Shown here in pieces: positions 8,785 through 17,800 of a stretch of 64,000 nucleotides of DNA. The translations under genes and the position numbers were made by a program. Positions within the stretch are counted from its first letter, which is position 1, and each line of letters begins with the position of its first letter. A model generated the notes under the pieces. That model did not search any database and was not told the origin of the DNA. It saw only the letters and a list, made by a program, of their open reading frames with translations. Source of the stretch: SM23-73-3 sp964580215. GTDB taxonomy: Bacteria > Zixibacteria > MSB-5A5 > SM1-73. The stretch is taken from contig CAZOJT010000001.1 of assembly GCA_964580215.1 (NCBI GenBank), positions 124,001 through 188,000 on the forward strand. The letters run 5' to 3'.

Positions 8785-8909
8785 GGTCAACAGATTAAAC
8801 GGATGAGACTGATGAATTGATGTCCCCTCTCCCCTTGGGGGAGACGAAGACCCGTCTGGGAGGGATGGGGTGAGGGGGAAAGTAATGGTCAACGGATTAA
8901 ACGGATGAA
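8785..8909. repeat. GGTCAAC(A/G)GATTAA repeats flanking a pyrimidine-rich hairpin
   Basis: Units at 8785-8806 and 8887-8909 match those at 7879-7922. Between them lies CCCCTCTCCCCTTGGGGGAG and an inverse GGGATGGGGTGAGGGGG tract, a repeat type that recurs near 19448-19500, 22508-22580 and 59140-59200. Confidence 0.6.
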
Positions 8910-8961
8910 GCGGATTAAGTGTCCGTGTAATTCTGGTTAATCAAACTCAGGAGGAGAAGCT

Positions 8962-9306
8962 ATGGAGAAGATGATTGCTTTTTGCGGGCTGGTTTGTACC
9001 GAATGTCCGGCATTCATTGCCACACAGAAAGATGATGAAGAAGAAAGAAGAAAAGTGGCTGAAATGTGGTCCAAAGAGTTTAAGATGGATTTGAAACCCG
9101 AAGACATCAACTGCGATGGGTGTTTAATTGACAGTGAAAACCTTTTCAGTCACTGCAAGGTTTGTCCAATACGGAAATGCGGAAAAGAGAAGAGAGTCGA
9201 AAATTGCGCCTATTGCGATGAATATGCGTGCGAAAAACTGACCAACTTTTTCAAAATGGCGCCCGAGGCAAAAACGACTCTTGATAAAGTAAGAAAGATT
9301 CTCTGA
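8962..9306 (+). CDS. DUF3795 cysteine-rich protein
   Basis: A 114-residue protein with many paired cysteines: FCGLVCTECPAF near the N-terminus, CDGCL in the middle, CKVCPIRKCG and ENCAYCDEYACEKL toward the C-terminus. This spacing is characteristic of DUF3795, a small family presumed to bind zinc or iron-sulfur but with no assigned reaction. A strong AGGAGG site precedes ATG 8962. It stands alone, with repeat DNA on both sides, so context gives no clue to its job. Confidence 0.85.
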   Translation: MEKMIAFCGLVCTECPAFIATQKDDEEERRKVAEMWSKEFKMDLKPEDINCDGCLIDSENLFSHCKVCPIRKCGKEKRVENCAYCDEYACEKLTNFFKMAPEAKTTLDKVRKIL

Positions 9307-9609
9307 TTTTTCCATCTGCAGAACGCCGTTTTCATTTGTTCCCGTTCTTGCTTATCACCAATGGTGTTTAGTTGGTAGGGCGGGCATCCTTGCCCGCCGA
9401 ATTTATGCGGGGCTGGAAGCCCCGCCTACGAATCGAGGTTTCCGTAGGGACAGGGCTTGGCCCTGGTGCGAACCAGAACGAGGACAGCCACAAGGGCTGT
9501 CCCTACGTCTGAATACCTGGAGCGGGCGCCATGAATGGCGTCCCTATAATCCTCACAACTATAGGAGCTCGATTCCTCGAGTCCGAAATCGACTTTGATC
9601 TGGTTCGGA
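9307..9609. repeat. Cluster of G+C-rich hairpins between genes
   Basis: Perfect hairpins GGCGGGCA-TCCT-TGCCCGCC (9379-9398) and GCGGGGCT-GGA-AGCCCCGC (9407-9425) are followed by ACAGGGCTTGGCCCTGG and AAGGGCTGTCCC motifs. These are REP-like units; one could act as terminator for the DUF3795 gene, but no T-run follows. No coding sequence is seen. Confidence 0.6.
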
Positions 9610-10536
9610 ATGAATAATCCCCACCAGCAACATGATAACCCAAACTTATCTGCAGGTTATCTCTACGCATCCCTGTCTGCGGTCATGGCGTCGGTGTTAA
9701 TTGTGTCTGGTAAATGGACGCTCTATGCAATCTCCCCTCTGGCACTAAGTGCCTTAGTTTTTCCTATAGGTTCGGTTGTCCTGGGGCTGACTATGATTCC
9801 CCGGAAGCGATGGAAGCGAATCTTTGCTCTTGACCTAAGAGCGTGGGTATGGACTCTTGCTTTTAGTGTGCTGGCTTTCGTGGCAATCTGGACTTACTGG
9901 ATTGGACTCAAAATGATGGACCCCACGTTAGCCTCATTTCTGAACCGCTTCGAGACTCTGGTTACAATCTCTCTGGGCATTTTGATTTTGGGTGAACGTT
10001 TTACTAAAGGTGAGGGGGCGGGCGCGATTTTAGTGTTGTTCGGAATTGTATTGATGAAGTTCGCCTTTAGAGCGGAGTATTCTGTCGGATTTTGGGTGGT
10101 GTTGTTCAGTTCTGTCTGCTTTGGGACGGCAGAGTTTATTGCCAAGATCGCTGTTCGTTATGTCGAGCCTTTGACCATCAGCTTCTTACGGAACGTGGTG
10201 ACCTCGATATTCTTTTGGATTGCAGTACTGATCGTAGGAACTTCCTTTGAAGGAGTTAGGTCGGTATGGTGGGGAGTTCTAATTATCGCCTTTGCCGGTC
10301 CAATACTAACCCGGCCGATTTATCTTTACGCCTTAAAACATATCGAAGTCTCCAAGGTCGCCCTGATTAACCAGAGCCAACCTGTTTTCGTGGCAATCCT
10401 GGCGCTTCTGGCTCTAAGCCAGACACCCGCCCCCCGTGAGATCATAGGCGGGCTATTTGTAATCGGTGGGTGCTTGTTTATTATCATAAGCCGCAGAAAA
10501 CTTCGGCCCGGGAATGCCTTGAAGCCTCGGGAATAG
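9610..10536 (+). CDS. EamA/DMT-family transporter
   Basis: About 308 residues with ten hydrophobic segments arranged as two EamA repeats; ATWTYWIGLKMMDPTLASFL-like and LAFVAIWTYW stretches mark the first, and GPILTRPIYLYALKHIEVSKVALINQSQPVF the second. Proteins of this family export amino acids or other small metabolites across the inner membrane. I prefer ATG at 9610; an in-frame TTG five codons earlier (9595) is possible, and neither has a good ribosome site. Substrate is unknown. Confidence 0.85.
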   Translation: MNNPHQQHDNPNLSAGYLYASLSAVMASVLIVSGKWTLYAISPLALSALVFPIGSVVLGLTMIPRKRWKRIFALDLRAWVWTLAFSVLAFVAIWTYWIGLKMMDPTLASFLNRFETLVTISLGILILGERFTKGEGAGAILVLFGIVLMKFAFRAEYSVGFWVVLFSSVCFGTAEFIAKIAVRYVEPLTISFLRNVVTSIFFWIAVLIVGTSFEGVRSVWWGVLIIAFAGPILTRPIYLYALKHIEVSKVALINQSQPVFVAILALLALSQTPAPREIIGGLFVIGGCLFIIISRRKLRPGNALKPRE

Positions 10537-10572
10537 CAATTGTGGAAGTTTTTGAAGAGGAGGAAAAAGTAC

Positions 10573-10641
10573 TTGAGTTTTGAAAAGAAACGCCTTAGTG
10601 TAAAACAAAAGCAGATAAACTCACGAAAAGCGCTTGATTAG
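10573..10641 (+). other. Possible 22-residue peptide with a strong ribosome site
   Basis: GAGGAGG precedes a TTG start and a short frame (MSFEKKRLSVKQKQINSRKALD) ending at TAG. It is too short to judge by composition and may be chance; it could be a leader for the downstream protease gene at 10712. Confidence 0.2.
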
Positions 10642-10711
10642 ATGAACTGACGTTTCAGGAGGCGCGGTTTCGTGATGACAAAATTTTGTTGCGAAAGAAA
10701 GGAGGAACAAA

Positions 10712-11551
10712 GTGACCATCAAAGACGCTGTGGAGGCTCTGGAAAAAGCCAGAGATTCAACGGTCATATCCTATATAGCGACCGATGGTTTTATAGACAT
10801 GTCGGACTGCCTTGCGCTGGACGATAACCTGTCGTCTCTGACGGATTCGGGCCAGAAAAAACTACCTAAGTTAGATCTCATACTACATAGTTCGGGGGGC
10901 ATGCTTGAGGCTGCGTATAAATTTGTCAGGATCTGTCGACAATACTGTGATTCCTTCGCGGTCATTGTACCAGTATTCGCGAAGAGCGCAGCAAGCTTTA
11001 TTTGTTTCGCAGCTGATGAGATCGTGATGACGACCGTGTCTGAGCTTGGCCCTGTTGACCCAATAATCCAACACCCGCAGAATCCTAATATTAGAGTACC
11101 TGCCAGATCGATCGCGGATTATCTTGAGTTCATAGCTGGTGTTGAAACTAAGGTGGCCTCTATTAATCCTGAGACCAGAAGGACACTGGATAGACAGTTG
11201 GACCCTTATTTGATTGGGAGTTACCAAAGCGCCATTACAGGCTCCAAAGAGATTATAAAAAGGCTGCTCGAAGAAAATACTGCTTTTGTATATAAAGAAA
11301 AAATACCGGAGGTGGTAAAGTTATTCACCGAAACGTATCGACTGCACACCTTTCCGATTGATCGAGATGAACTTGACAGAATCGGGTTTGGACCTATGGT
11401 AGTGAGACCCGAGCAGACACCTGGGCTTCTCGTTGCAATAAAACAGCTTTTAGGGATTTACCTTAATTTCATGCAGGTGAATGACTTCATCAAGCTGCAG
11501 GGAAATAGGTACAAGAACTGGCATGTGGGTCGCAAAAAGGCTCAAGTGTGA
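10712..11551 (+). CDS. Serine dehydrogenase proteinase (SDH) family, ClpP/crotonase fold
   Basis: A 279-residue predicted serine protease. LDLILHSSGGMLEAAYKFVR forms the oxyanion strand and AKSAASFICFAADEIVM carries the nucleophile (Ser92 in KSAAS most likely), followed by the family hallmark SELGPVDPIIQ. These features match the SDH proteinase family (PF01972-type), related to SppA and ClpP. Start is GTG 10712 with AAGGAGG. No signal peptide or membrane helix is seen, so it should be cytosolic. A one-helix membrane protein follows 15 bases downstream, suggesting membrane recruitment. In-family function is poorly known; membrane-protein turnover or defence are both conceivable. Confidence 0.82.
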   Translation: MTIKDAVEALEKARDSTVISYIATDGFIDMSDCLALDDNLSSLTDSGQKKLPKLDLILHSSGGMLEAAYKFVRICRQYCDSFAVIVPVFAKSAASFICFAADEIVMTTVSELGPVDPIIQHPQNPNIRVPARSIADYLEFIAGVETKVASINPETRRTLDRQLDPYLIGSYQSAITGSKEIIKRLLEENTAFVYKEKIPEVVKLFTETYRLHTFPIDRDELDRIGFGPMVVRPEQTPGLLVAIKQLLGIYLNFMQVNDFIKLQGNRYKNWHVGRKKAQV

Positions 11552-11566
11552 GGGAGGCACTATAAA

Positions 11567-12085
11567 ATGCAAACTGAATCTTTGTTAGTTTTGGGTGCCC
11601 AGTCTCCACCATCTCCAGGATTTGAATCTATATTGCTCATTGCGGCCACAGTCGTGGGTTTCTTTTTTGGAGCTCTCCTTACATACCTTTTTGACTTGAA
11701 GAAGCTAAAAATAATTAGAAAGAAGGAATTTGATCTACACCAAGTTAATTCCCTTCTTGCACTGCTCAAAAGGCTGTTGATTGTGACGCGTGGAGAGCTA
11801 CCAGCCGAGAAAGAAATAGCGAGTGATATACTTGATGAGTTTTACGCGGAAGCGGCACTGGTCGTTTCGCTGCCAAGTGCTATCACTTCGAAGCTCGACG
11901 AACTATACTCGAGGTGTTTAGCCTATAATGAATATCTTGATTTGTTACAAAACCGATCAGATACTACCTCGCTCGAGCAAGGTAATCTCAAACTTTCGGA
12001 CAAGAGAGAAGAACAGAAACGGCACGAATTGGAAAACCTGGTGAAGGAGATTGTGGGCCAGATACGAGAGTCTTACGTAGTTTAG
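11567..12085 (+). CDS. Single-helix membrane protein, partner of the SDH-type protease
   Basis: I do not recognise this 172-residue protein. It has one membrane helix near the N-terminus (about 21-42, ILLIAATVVGFFFGALLTYL) followed by a basic stop-transfer (FDLKKLKIIRKK) and a long helical cytoplasmic domain with heptad-like leucines. GGGAGG sits upstream of ATG 11567, 15 bases after the protease stop, so the two are almost certainly co-transcribed. The topology (short outside, helical inside) would suit an anchor or adaptor for the protease. Confidence 0.65.
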   Translation: MQTESLLVLGAQSPPSPGFESILLIAATVVGFFFGALLTYLFDLKKLKIIRKKEFDLHQVNSLLALLKRLLIVTRGELPAEKEIASDILDEFYAEAALVVSLPSAITSKLDELYSRCLAYNEYLDLLQNRSDTTSLEQGNLKLSDKREEQKRHELENLVKEIVGQIRESYVV

Positions 12086-12106
12086 TAACTTTTGCGGGAA
12101 GAATCA

Positions 12107-12168
12107 TGCGGGGCTGGTCATCCCATAGGCAGATCCCCCGCCTCTGGCGGGGGAGAGCCCCGCCTACG
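12107..12168. repeat. CGGGGCTGGTCAT ... GGCGGGGGAGAGCC repeat, copy 1
   Basis: A ~62-bp unit containing TAGGCAGATCCCCCGCC and GGCGGGGGAGAGCCCCGCC; a near-identical copy lies at 25076-25135. It can fold into two alternative G+C-rich stems. The rest of the gap to 12262 carries a further CCACCTCAGGCGGG repeat. Confidence 0.65.
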
Positions 12169-12262
12169 CGGGACTTGTGGATGATAACATCCACAAGGAG
12201 CAGAAAGTCACGTAGGGTCCCACCTCAGGCGGGACGAACTCAGGCACTTTTTCAAAAACCTC

Positions 12263-13180
12263 TTAGAACCAATCAAGTATCCCCATATAAAAAGATTTGC
12301 CATAGACTTTGTGAATATCGACATCTGTCAGGTTCTTCACCATCAATACGCTATTGTCTCCTTTTTGAACTCGATATCCTTTGGATTTATATATACCCAG
12401 AAGCCTTTCATCCGGAACCAAACGGTTAATCACCCCATTTATGGCAACCTGCTCTACCTCTTCAATAAGTTTTCCGTAAGTGGAATCATCCAGCGCCACC
12501 AAATCCTGAATCTTAACCACGTTTTGGCTCTCCGACACCAAAGCGTATCCCTTTTCCTTCTGGATCGATTTTCGTTCATCAAACCTTTTACGCTGGGCAA
12601 ACATGGTGACAAAATCTTTTTGTCTGACTGCAAATCCGGTCTTGTCTTTCATAGACTTTTCGTAGATCTGATAAATCTTTTCGGGATCGAGGTTGATATG
12701 GGCATTTTTACCTTCTTGTTCTGTTTTATCCAAAACTTTGTAAACGCCCATGAATTGATTTACACCTTCGACTTCCGTATATCCTAATTTCTCGTAGAAG
12801 GCAAAAGCGATTATGGTACGAATGGTGCAGAGGAAGGAGAAGCGGTAATTCTGTGAGCGAAAATAGTCGTGAGCCGCCTCCATCAGAGTCGTGCAGATTC
12901 CCTGCCGTGCAAAATCGGGATTGGTCGCCACCGCCCAGATCCCCCCGATAATCTCCATCTCGCCTTCGACAGTTTTTGTGGGAATATCCATCACTCCCAC
13001 GAAGCCTGCCAGCTGGCCATCCTTTACAGCACAGAATCCAACCGGACCATTCTTTAGCCTTGCGTCTGATCCTATCCTCTCTTCCATATCCTCAGGTGAG
13101 ATGGGCCACCAGAAGGCAAGCTCCATCAACATCATGATGTCATCCTTCGGCTCTAATTCTCTGTAAGTTACTATCTCCAT
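12263..13180 (-). CDS. GNAT family N-acetyltransferase with C-terminal extension
   Basis: A 305-residue protein read from ATG 13180, chosen because AAAAAAGGAAGTT precedes it; a longer frame to 13285 lacks a ribosome site and runs into repeat DNA. The N-terminal half is a GNAT domain: GFVGVMDIPTKTVEGEMEIIGGIWAV (strands 3-4), VATNPDFARQGICTTLMEAA (acetyl-CoA motif A, Q/RxxGxxxx) and AFAFYEKLGYTEVEG. The C-terminal half (about 180-305) is unassigned. The substrate is unknown; the layout resembles Eis-like two-domain enzymes only loosely. Confidence 0.8.
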   Translation of the reverse strand: MEIVTYRELEPKDDIMMLMELAFWWPISPEDMEERIGSDARLKNGPVGFCAVKDGQLAGFVGVMDIPTKTVEGEMEIIGGIWAVATNPDFARQGICTTLMEAAHDYFRSQNYRFSFLCTIRTIIAFAFYEKLGYTEVEGVNQFMGVYKVLDKTEQEGKNAHINLDPEKIYQIYEKSMKDKTGFAVRQKDFVTMFAQRKRFDERKSIQKEKGYALVSESQNVVKIQDLVALDDSTYGKLIEEVEQVAINGVINRLVPDERLLGIYKSKGYRVQKGDNSVLMVKNLTDVDIHKVYGKSFYMGILDWF

Positions 13181-13285
13181 GATTAACTTCCTTTTTTGTG
13201 AAGTAGTTTCTCTTTGCTTCTTTTTAACGAAAAAGTGAGTAAAAACTAAAAGGGCTTGTTGAGAAACCCAAACTGGAGTGCCCAT

Positions 13286-13505
13286 GTGGGCGGTTTTCCT
13301 CAGAGTTTAAGTGGTGAAGACATAAGAGCATCTGAATTTTCCGAATTTGGATTTTGGGGACAACAAATCGCGAAAGCAAGCTTTCGCACTCCAAAAACAC
13401 TTTTTCAACAGTCCCTAAAATCAATTATCTTAAACTTTGCTGTGCTGAGATTTAACTCTAAACTCCCTTTTAGGTTTAAGGAGGGCAAAAAGAATTCAGC
13501 TTAAT
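13286..13505. repeat. Repeat-rich intergenic gap between convergent-side genes
   Basis: Contains GCGAAAGCAAGCTTTCGC, a perfect 18-bp palindrome near 13371-13388, and flanking AACCCAAACTGGAGTGCCC / TTTTTCAACAGTCCC blocks. A relative of the palindrome (GCGGAAGCTTGCTTCCGC) occurs near 22449-22466. Confidence 0.5.
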
Positions 13506-16500
13506 CTATCCCACCAGACTGAGCAATTTTCTGTAGTCTTTGGGATTTCCATGCTTGATTTTTCTATGTAAATTTAAGGTTTCTGGATCAGGCTCAATAT
13601 CCAGGTATCTTTTCAGACCTTCTTCACATACCTTGAATTGCCGAATGGCGGCGGTGCGACTTCCCAAAAGAGCGTAGGAGAGCATTATCATGCGGTGCGC
13701 CTCCTCATCCGTGGGATCGGCTAAAAGCAAAGACTGAAGGTAACGGATACAGTTTTCATAATCAGCTTTTTCCCAGGCTGATTGAGCCAGCCTCCGGAAC
13801 ACGGCGTTATACTTTTCCCTGTATTCCTCCCGGGCTTCCTCCGCCCAGCGTTCATAAAAATCTTCTAACAGGTTGGAGGAATAAAGCTCTGCCGCCTTCT
13901 GGTATTCTGAGTCCACCAGATGAAACTTCTCCTCCTTCTGGAAGCGAAGGGCATTGTCCAGGCAGGACAAAAATTCACCAACATCAGACCATATCTTGCC
14001 TTCCCAGTTTAATCGATAGACCCCGGCCTGGAAAGTGAGATATTCTCCTTTTTCCTTCTCGATGGCTTTTCTGAGATGAGAAAGGGTTACGTGGAAGGTG
14101 TTGCCCAGACTTTGAGGATCAATTTCCGGCCAGATGGCATCTACCAGTTTGTCCCGGGTAACTCCAATCTTTTTTGTATCCTTCACCACCAGATAAGCTA
14201 AAATCTGCTTAGCTTTGACCGACCCCCACTCCTTTGCCAAAATCTCTTCGGTCTCATACGGTCGATATACCCTGAGCCTTCCAAAGCAGTAGATGCGTAG
14301 GTGATCCATATAGTCGCCGCTTATCCCCACCGGTGCCAAAGATTCCGGATATTCCTCAGCCTTTCTTTTTACCTTCATGTGGACGGTCTTCTGTTCGATT
14401 TCCTTTAAGATAGAACCTAATTCAGATTCCAGACGAATCTCCTTTATTCTCTCTTTTAATAAGATCAGTCTTTTTTCAAAATCAAGCCCGGTTAATATCT
14501 TTATAGCCTGGTTTAAGGTATCAATACTTCTTTGAAATAGAACCTCCTTTTTCTTGGGTTCTTCTGAGATCGCCATCTGTGCCAGACAGAGACCGAGGCT
14601 TTCCAGTGTTTGCGCTAACTGGAAAGGAGAGCCCAGCTCCTCAAAGAGGATTTTGCTCTCCTGTAACAGTTTTTCAGCGTTCTCCCAATCCTTAAGGGAG
14701 AGGTAGCATTTCCCCAAAGTTCTTCTCGCCATTCCCATGCTTAATTTGGAAGACTGCTTGGTGGCCAAATCCTGAGCTTCTTTAACCAAAGCAATGCCCT
14801 TTTCATGGTGGTTAAGTTTGAAATGGATCTCTCCAAGATTCGTTTGAATGATAGGCAAAACATCTTTGGCTCCTATCTTCTGGCAGATGGTAAAACTCCG
14901 GCTCATATAATCCAGCGCTTTGTCTGGTTGTCCCTGGGATAGAAAAGTTACCCCTAGGTTGTCGAGAGCCGATACCATTCCCCGCCGGTCCCCATATTGT
15001 TCTCTGATCTTTAAACTCTTCTCAAGAAAACCGAGCGCCTTCTCCCATTCCCCTCTGTCCTTATACAATACTCCCAGATTATTATAGATGATCCCTTTCC
15101 ATGAGAGATTGCCCATTTCCTGAGCCAAATTTAATCCTTTATAGTAATAATCCTCAGCTTTGTCATACTGCCCCAGATTGAGATGAATCACTCCCAGATT
15201 GATCTTTAAAGCGGACAGCCTTGACTTATCCTGAACCTTCTGCTGTATTTCCAGACACCGATTAAAATGCTCAATGGCCTTCTCATATTTCCCCTGACTG
15301 TGAGCCACCCAACCAAGATTGTTGTAGCTCCGCTCTATCAGGGTTAGATGTTTTCTTTTCCGGGAAAGTTCGATCCCCTTCTTTGACCAGTGGATACACT
15401 TCTGGTGTTCCCCCTTCATAACATAAGTTAGACCCAGGGAATTACAGATGGTAATGTACTCGGTGAGCTCAGGCTCAGAGGAGGTGTCCTTCAACTTCTT
15501 TAAGGCACGTTCATAATAAGAGATAGCTTCAGTGTAATCACTTATGGAATGATAAACATAACCGATCTTTCGATACATCTGGGCTTCCTTGAGATGGTCT
15601 AAAAGTTTTTGGTCCTCTCCCAACTTCAAAGCCTCCTGGTAAGAACGTATGGCGGAATCCGATTTACCAACTCTGACCTGAACCTCACCCAGTAACTCAA
15701 AAAGTTTGAGTAATTTCGCATATTTCTCTTTGGAGACAGGGACATTTTTCAAAAGCTCCAGCGCTTGAAGAAAGTATTGTTCTGCTTTGCCTTCCGAGTA
15801 TTGTTTTTGCATCTTCTGCCCTGCCTGAATCAAATAATTTATGCTTTTTTTCAAAGAGGTTCGATCTTTTTTTCCCCGACTGAAATGATAAGCCAAATCC
15901 TCCACCTTTTGAGATAGTTTAACCTTTCCTTTGTCCTTCTCCAGAATGGTTGCTACCTTTTGATGGGTCTTCTCTCTAAATTCCGGGTTAAGAGTCTGAT
16001 AGATGTGAAGGCGCACTATATGATGGGTAAAACGATAAATTCCCTTTTCTTTTTCCTTATCTGAAATCTTACCAATCAGGTTTTTTACAATTAGATCCCC
16101 CACGATCCTTCTTAACTGGGTGGGGGAAATGGCCAAAAGTTTTTGCAAGGTTTGCAGATCGAATCTATCACCTATTACCGTGGTAAGCGACAGCACCTTT
16201 TGGGACAACTCATCCAGCCCCTTTAGTCTCCGTTCGATCACACTCTGGAGGGTGGCAGGCTCTAAGATCCTTTCTAAGTATTCCTCTTTGATCTCCCAGC
16301 GGGATTCCACCGGATCGAAAAAGAAAGCATCCTGCTCTATGCCTGACCTTAGGGTCTCGTTTATGAATAAAGGATTGCCTGCGGTATAATCAAGAAGCCA
16401 CTTAAAGAAGTTTTCGGTCAATTTCTGATTAAAGAAGGCTTCCACCAGATTCTTCACCTCTTCTGGAGCCAGACTGGAAAGCTTCAGCCGATGAACTAAC

Positions 16501-17150
16501 CTCTGATCTTCCAGATTGCCAATCCACCCTTCGGTGAAAGAGCCCGCTTGGGCGCCCCGGCTGGTGGCGATCACCAGGATAGGAGACTTCCTGAAATTGG
16601 TGCTCAGATATCTCAAAAGCTCCAGGGTGTCCGGCTCCAACCAGTGGAGGTCCTCAATGTCTAAGATCAGAGGATAACGATGGGAAAGCTTTGAAAAGAA
16701 AAGCAAAAGCGTGTCGTAAAATCTCTGCTTCTCCTCCTTGGGTGAAAGGGGAGGGGTGGTGACGCGGGAAATATCAAAGGGAATGTATTCCTCAATTTCG
16801 GGAACTATCTTTTCCAGAAGGGCTATGGTCAAATTATCTAAAAGAGGCGCCAAGTATCGGGTGTCGTAGTTGATAGAGGAGAAGAAGTTGCGAAGCATCT
16901 CGGAGAAAAGCCGGTAAGGTGAGATCTCCTTGTGATACCCGTGTCCCCGGATCACCATAGCTCCCCGGGATGTTATCCCATCCAGAAACTGTTCCACCAA
17001 TCTGGTTTTTCCTATTCCGGTCTCCCCCTCGATCAAAACGAAACTTCCCCGGTTCTCCAGAATGGAATCAAAGAATCCTTCCAGAACTTTCAGCTCATTT
17101 TCCCTTCCCACGAAGGGTTCGCTCTTATTTTTGGAGAACTGTATATTCAC
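13506..17150 (-). CDS. Giant AAA ATPase-TPR-SARP/BTAD transcriptional regulator
   Basis: A 1214-residue signal-transduction ATPase. An AAA/STAND-type domain comes first (Walker A GETGIGKT at 42-49; Walker B LILDIEDLHWLEP), then about ten TPR repeats in the middle (for example YNNLGWVAHSQGKYEKAIEH, YNNLGVLYKDRGEWEKALGF), and a winged-helix plus bacterial transcriptional activator domain at the C-terminus (LRIYCFGRLRVYRPYE, KAKQILAYLVV, NTFHVTLSHLRKAIE, LEDFYERWAEEAREEYREKY). SARP/AfsR relatives usually place the DNA-binding domain first; here it is last, as in MalT-like regulators. Ligand binding to the TPR region would license ATP-dependent oligomerisation and activation. Target genes are unknown. 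Confidence 0.88.
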   Translation of the reverse strand: MNIQFSKNKSEPFVGRENELKVLEGFFDSILENRGSFVLIEGETGIGKTRLVEQFLDGITSRGAMVIRGHGYHKEISPYRLFSEMLRNFFSSINYDTRYLAPLLDNLTIALLEKIVPEIEEYIPFDISRVTTPPLSPKEEKQRFYDTLLLFFSKLSHRYPLILDIEDLHWLEPDTLELLRYLSTNFRKSPILVIATSRGAQAGSFTEGWIGNLEDQRLVHRLKLSSLAPEEVKNLVEAFFNQKLTENFFKWLLDYTAGNPLFINETLRSGIEQDAFFFDPVESRWEIKEEYLERILEPATLQSVIERRLKGLDELSQKVLSLTTVIGDRFDLQTLQKLLAISPTQLRRIVGDLIVKNLIGKISDKEKEKGIYRFTHHIVRLHIYQTLNPEFREKTHQKVATILEKDKGKVKLSQKVEDLAYHFSRGKKDRTSLKKSINYLIQAGQKMQKQYSEGKAEQYFLQALELLKNVPVSKEKYAKLLKLFELLGEVQVRVGKSDSAIRSYQEALKLGEDQKLLDHLKEAQMYRKIGYVYHSISDYTEAISYYERALKKLKDTSSEPELTEYITICNSLGLTYVMKGEHQKCIHWSKKGIELSRKRKHLTLIERSYNNLGWVAHSQGKYEKAIEHFNRCLEIQQKVQDKSRLSALKINLGVIHLNLGQYDKAEDYYYKGLNLAQEMGNLSWKGIIYNNLGVLYKDRGEWEKALGFLEKSLKIREQYGDRRGMVSALDNLGVTFLSQGQPDKALDYMSRSFTICQKIGAKDVLPIIQTNLGEIHFKLNHHEKGIALVKEAQDLATKQSSKLSMGMARRTLGKCYLSLKDWENAEKLLQESKILFEELGSPFQLAQTLESLGLCLAQMAISEEPKKKEVLFQRSIDTLNQAIKILTGLDFEKRLILLKERIKEIRLESELGSILKEIEQKTVHMKVKRKAEEYPESLAPVGISGDYMDHLRIYCFGRLRVYRPYETEEILAKEWGSVKAKQILAYLVVKDTKKIGVTRDKLVDAIWPEIDPQSLGNTFHVTLSHLRKAIEKEKGEYLTFQAGVYRLNWEGKIWSDVGEFLSCLDNALRFQKEEKFHLVDSEYQKAAELYSSNLLEDFYERWAEEAREEYREKYNAVFRRLAQSAWEKADYENCIRYLQSLLLADPTDEEAHRMIMLSYALLGSRTAAIRQFKVCEEGLKRYLDIEPDPETLNLHRKIKHGNPKDYRKLLSLVG

Positions 17151-17350
17151 AACTCACCTTTTTTTCTTGTGACGTTGTTCCTTATTCTGACCCTGTGCTA
17201 CTTATAAGTAAAAATATATTGGAAAAAAATCAACAAAAATTTTTGCTTGCGATGCCAATTATGAATTATTCATTATTTTAAAAAATTGGACATGTTACAT
17301 GAGTTTGAAGTAGTAGGGACAGTCCTTGTGTCTGTCCTCATTAAAGAGCT

Positions 17351-17503
17351 TGTCGAAAAACCACAAAAAGGTCATTTGTGTCATTCTGAACGAAGTGAAG
17401 AATCTAATAAATTCAACATGTTACAAATACGTATACACTCATACGAGTTTGAGATTCTTCCCCCGCCAAAGGCGGGGTCAGAATGACATTTCTCGACAGG
17501 CTC
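17351..17503. repeat. ~153-bp dispersed repeat, copy 1
   Basis: Runs from TGTCGAAAAACCACAAAAAG to CGACAGGCTC and includes an internal GTATACACTCATACGAG palindrome and CCCCCGCCAAAGGCGGGG hairpin. Copy 2 at 20689-20862 is the same except for scattered changes and a clean 21-bp insertion. The outer ends (TGTCGA ... TCGACAGGCTC) are themselves roughly inverted. Confidence 0.75.
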
Positions 17504-17800
17504 TAAGGTTAGGACAGGAATTCATCCCCAAGGACGAACTCTGTCCCTATCCTATGGATCCTGCGGACATAAAACTTTTCCACAAAATGACTCCACACTC
17601 CAGTGTTTCCTCTGATGTTTCCATAGTTTGGGCGAAGCAGAGTGTCTATCACAAGCCGATGAAAGAAAGTAATACAACCAAATCAAGATTTAAAGATCAC
17701 TATTAGATCATTTTGCTTGACTTTTGGTATGTTTTTGGTTTCTTAATCTCAACTGAAAATTTAAAACTCAATAACCTTTATCTTTTAGAGTGTTATACAT
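17504..17800. other. Non-coding stretch before the YjbQ gene
   Basis: Includes TCCTATGGATCC (17550-17561), part of a micro-repeat seen again at 20727, 37139 and 54859. TTGACT at about 17719 is a weak promoter candidate for the YjbQ gene. The 17151-17350 part is AT-rich leader DNA of the divergent regulator. No gene is seen. Confidence 0.4.

Noticed and set aside
12311..12787. 158-residue plus-strand frame
   Set aside because: It is antisense to the GNAT acetyltransferase gene.
13181..13285. N-terminal extension of the acetyltransferase
   Set aside because: No ribosome site, and the sequence continues into repeat DNA; ATG 13180 has AAGGAAG.
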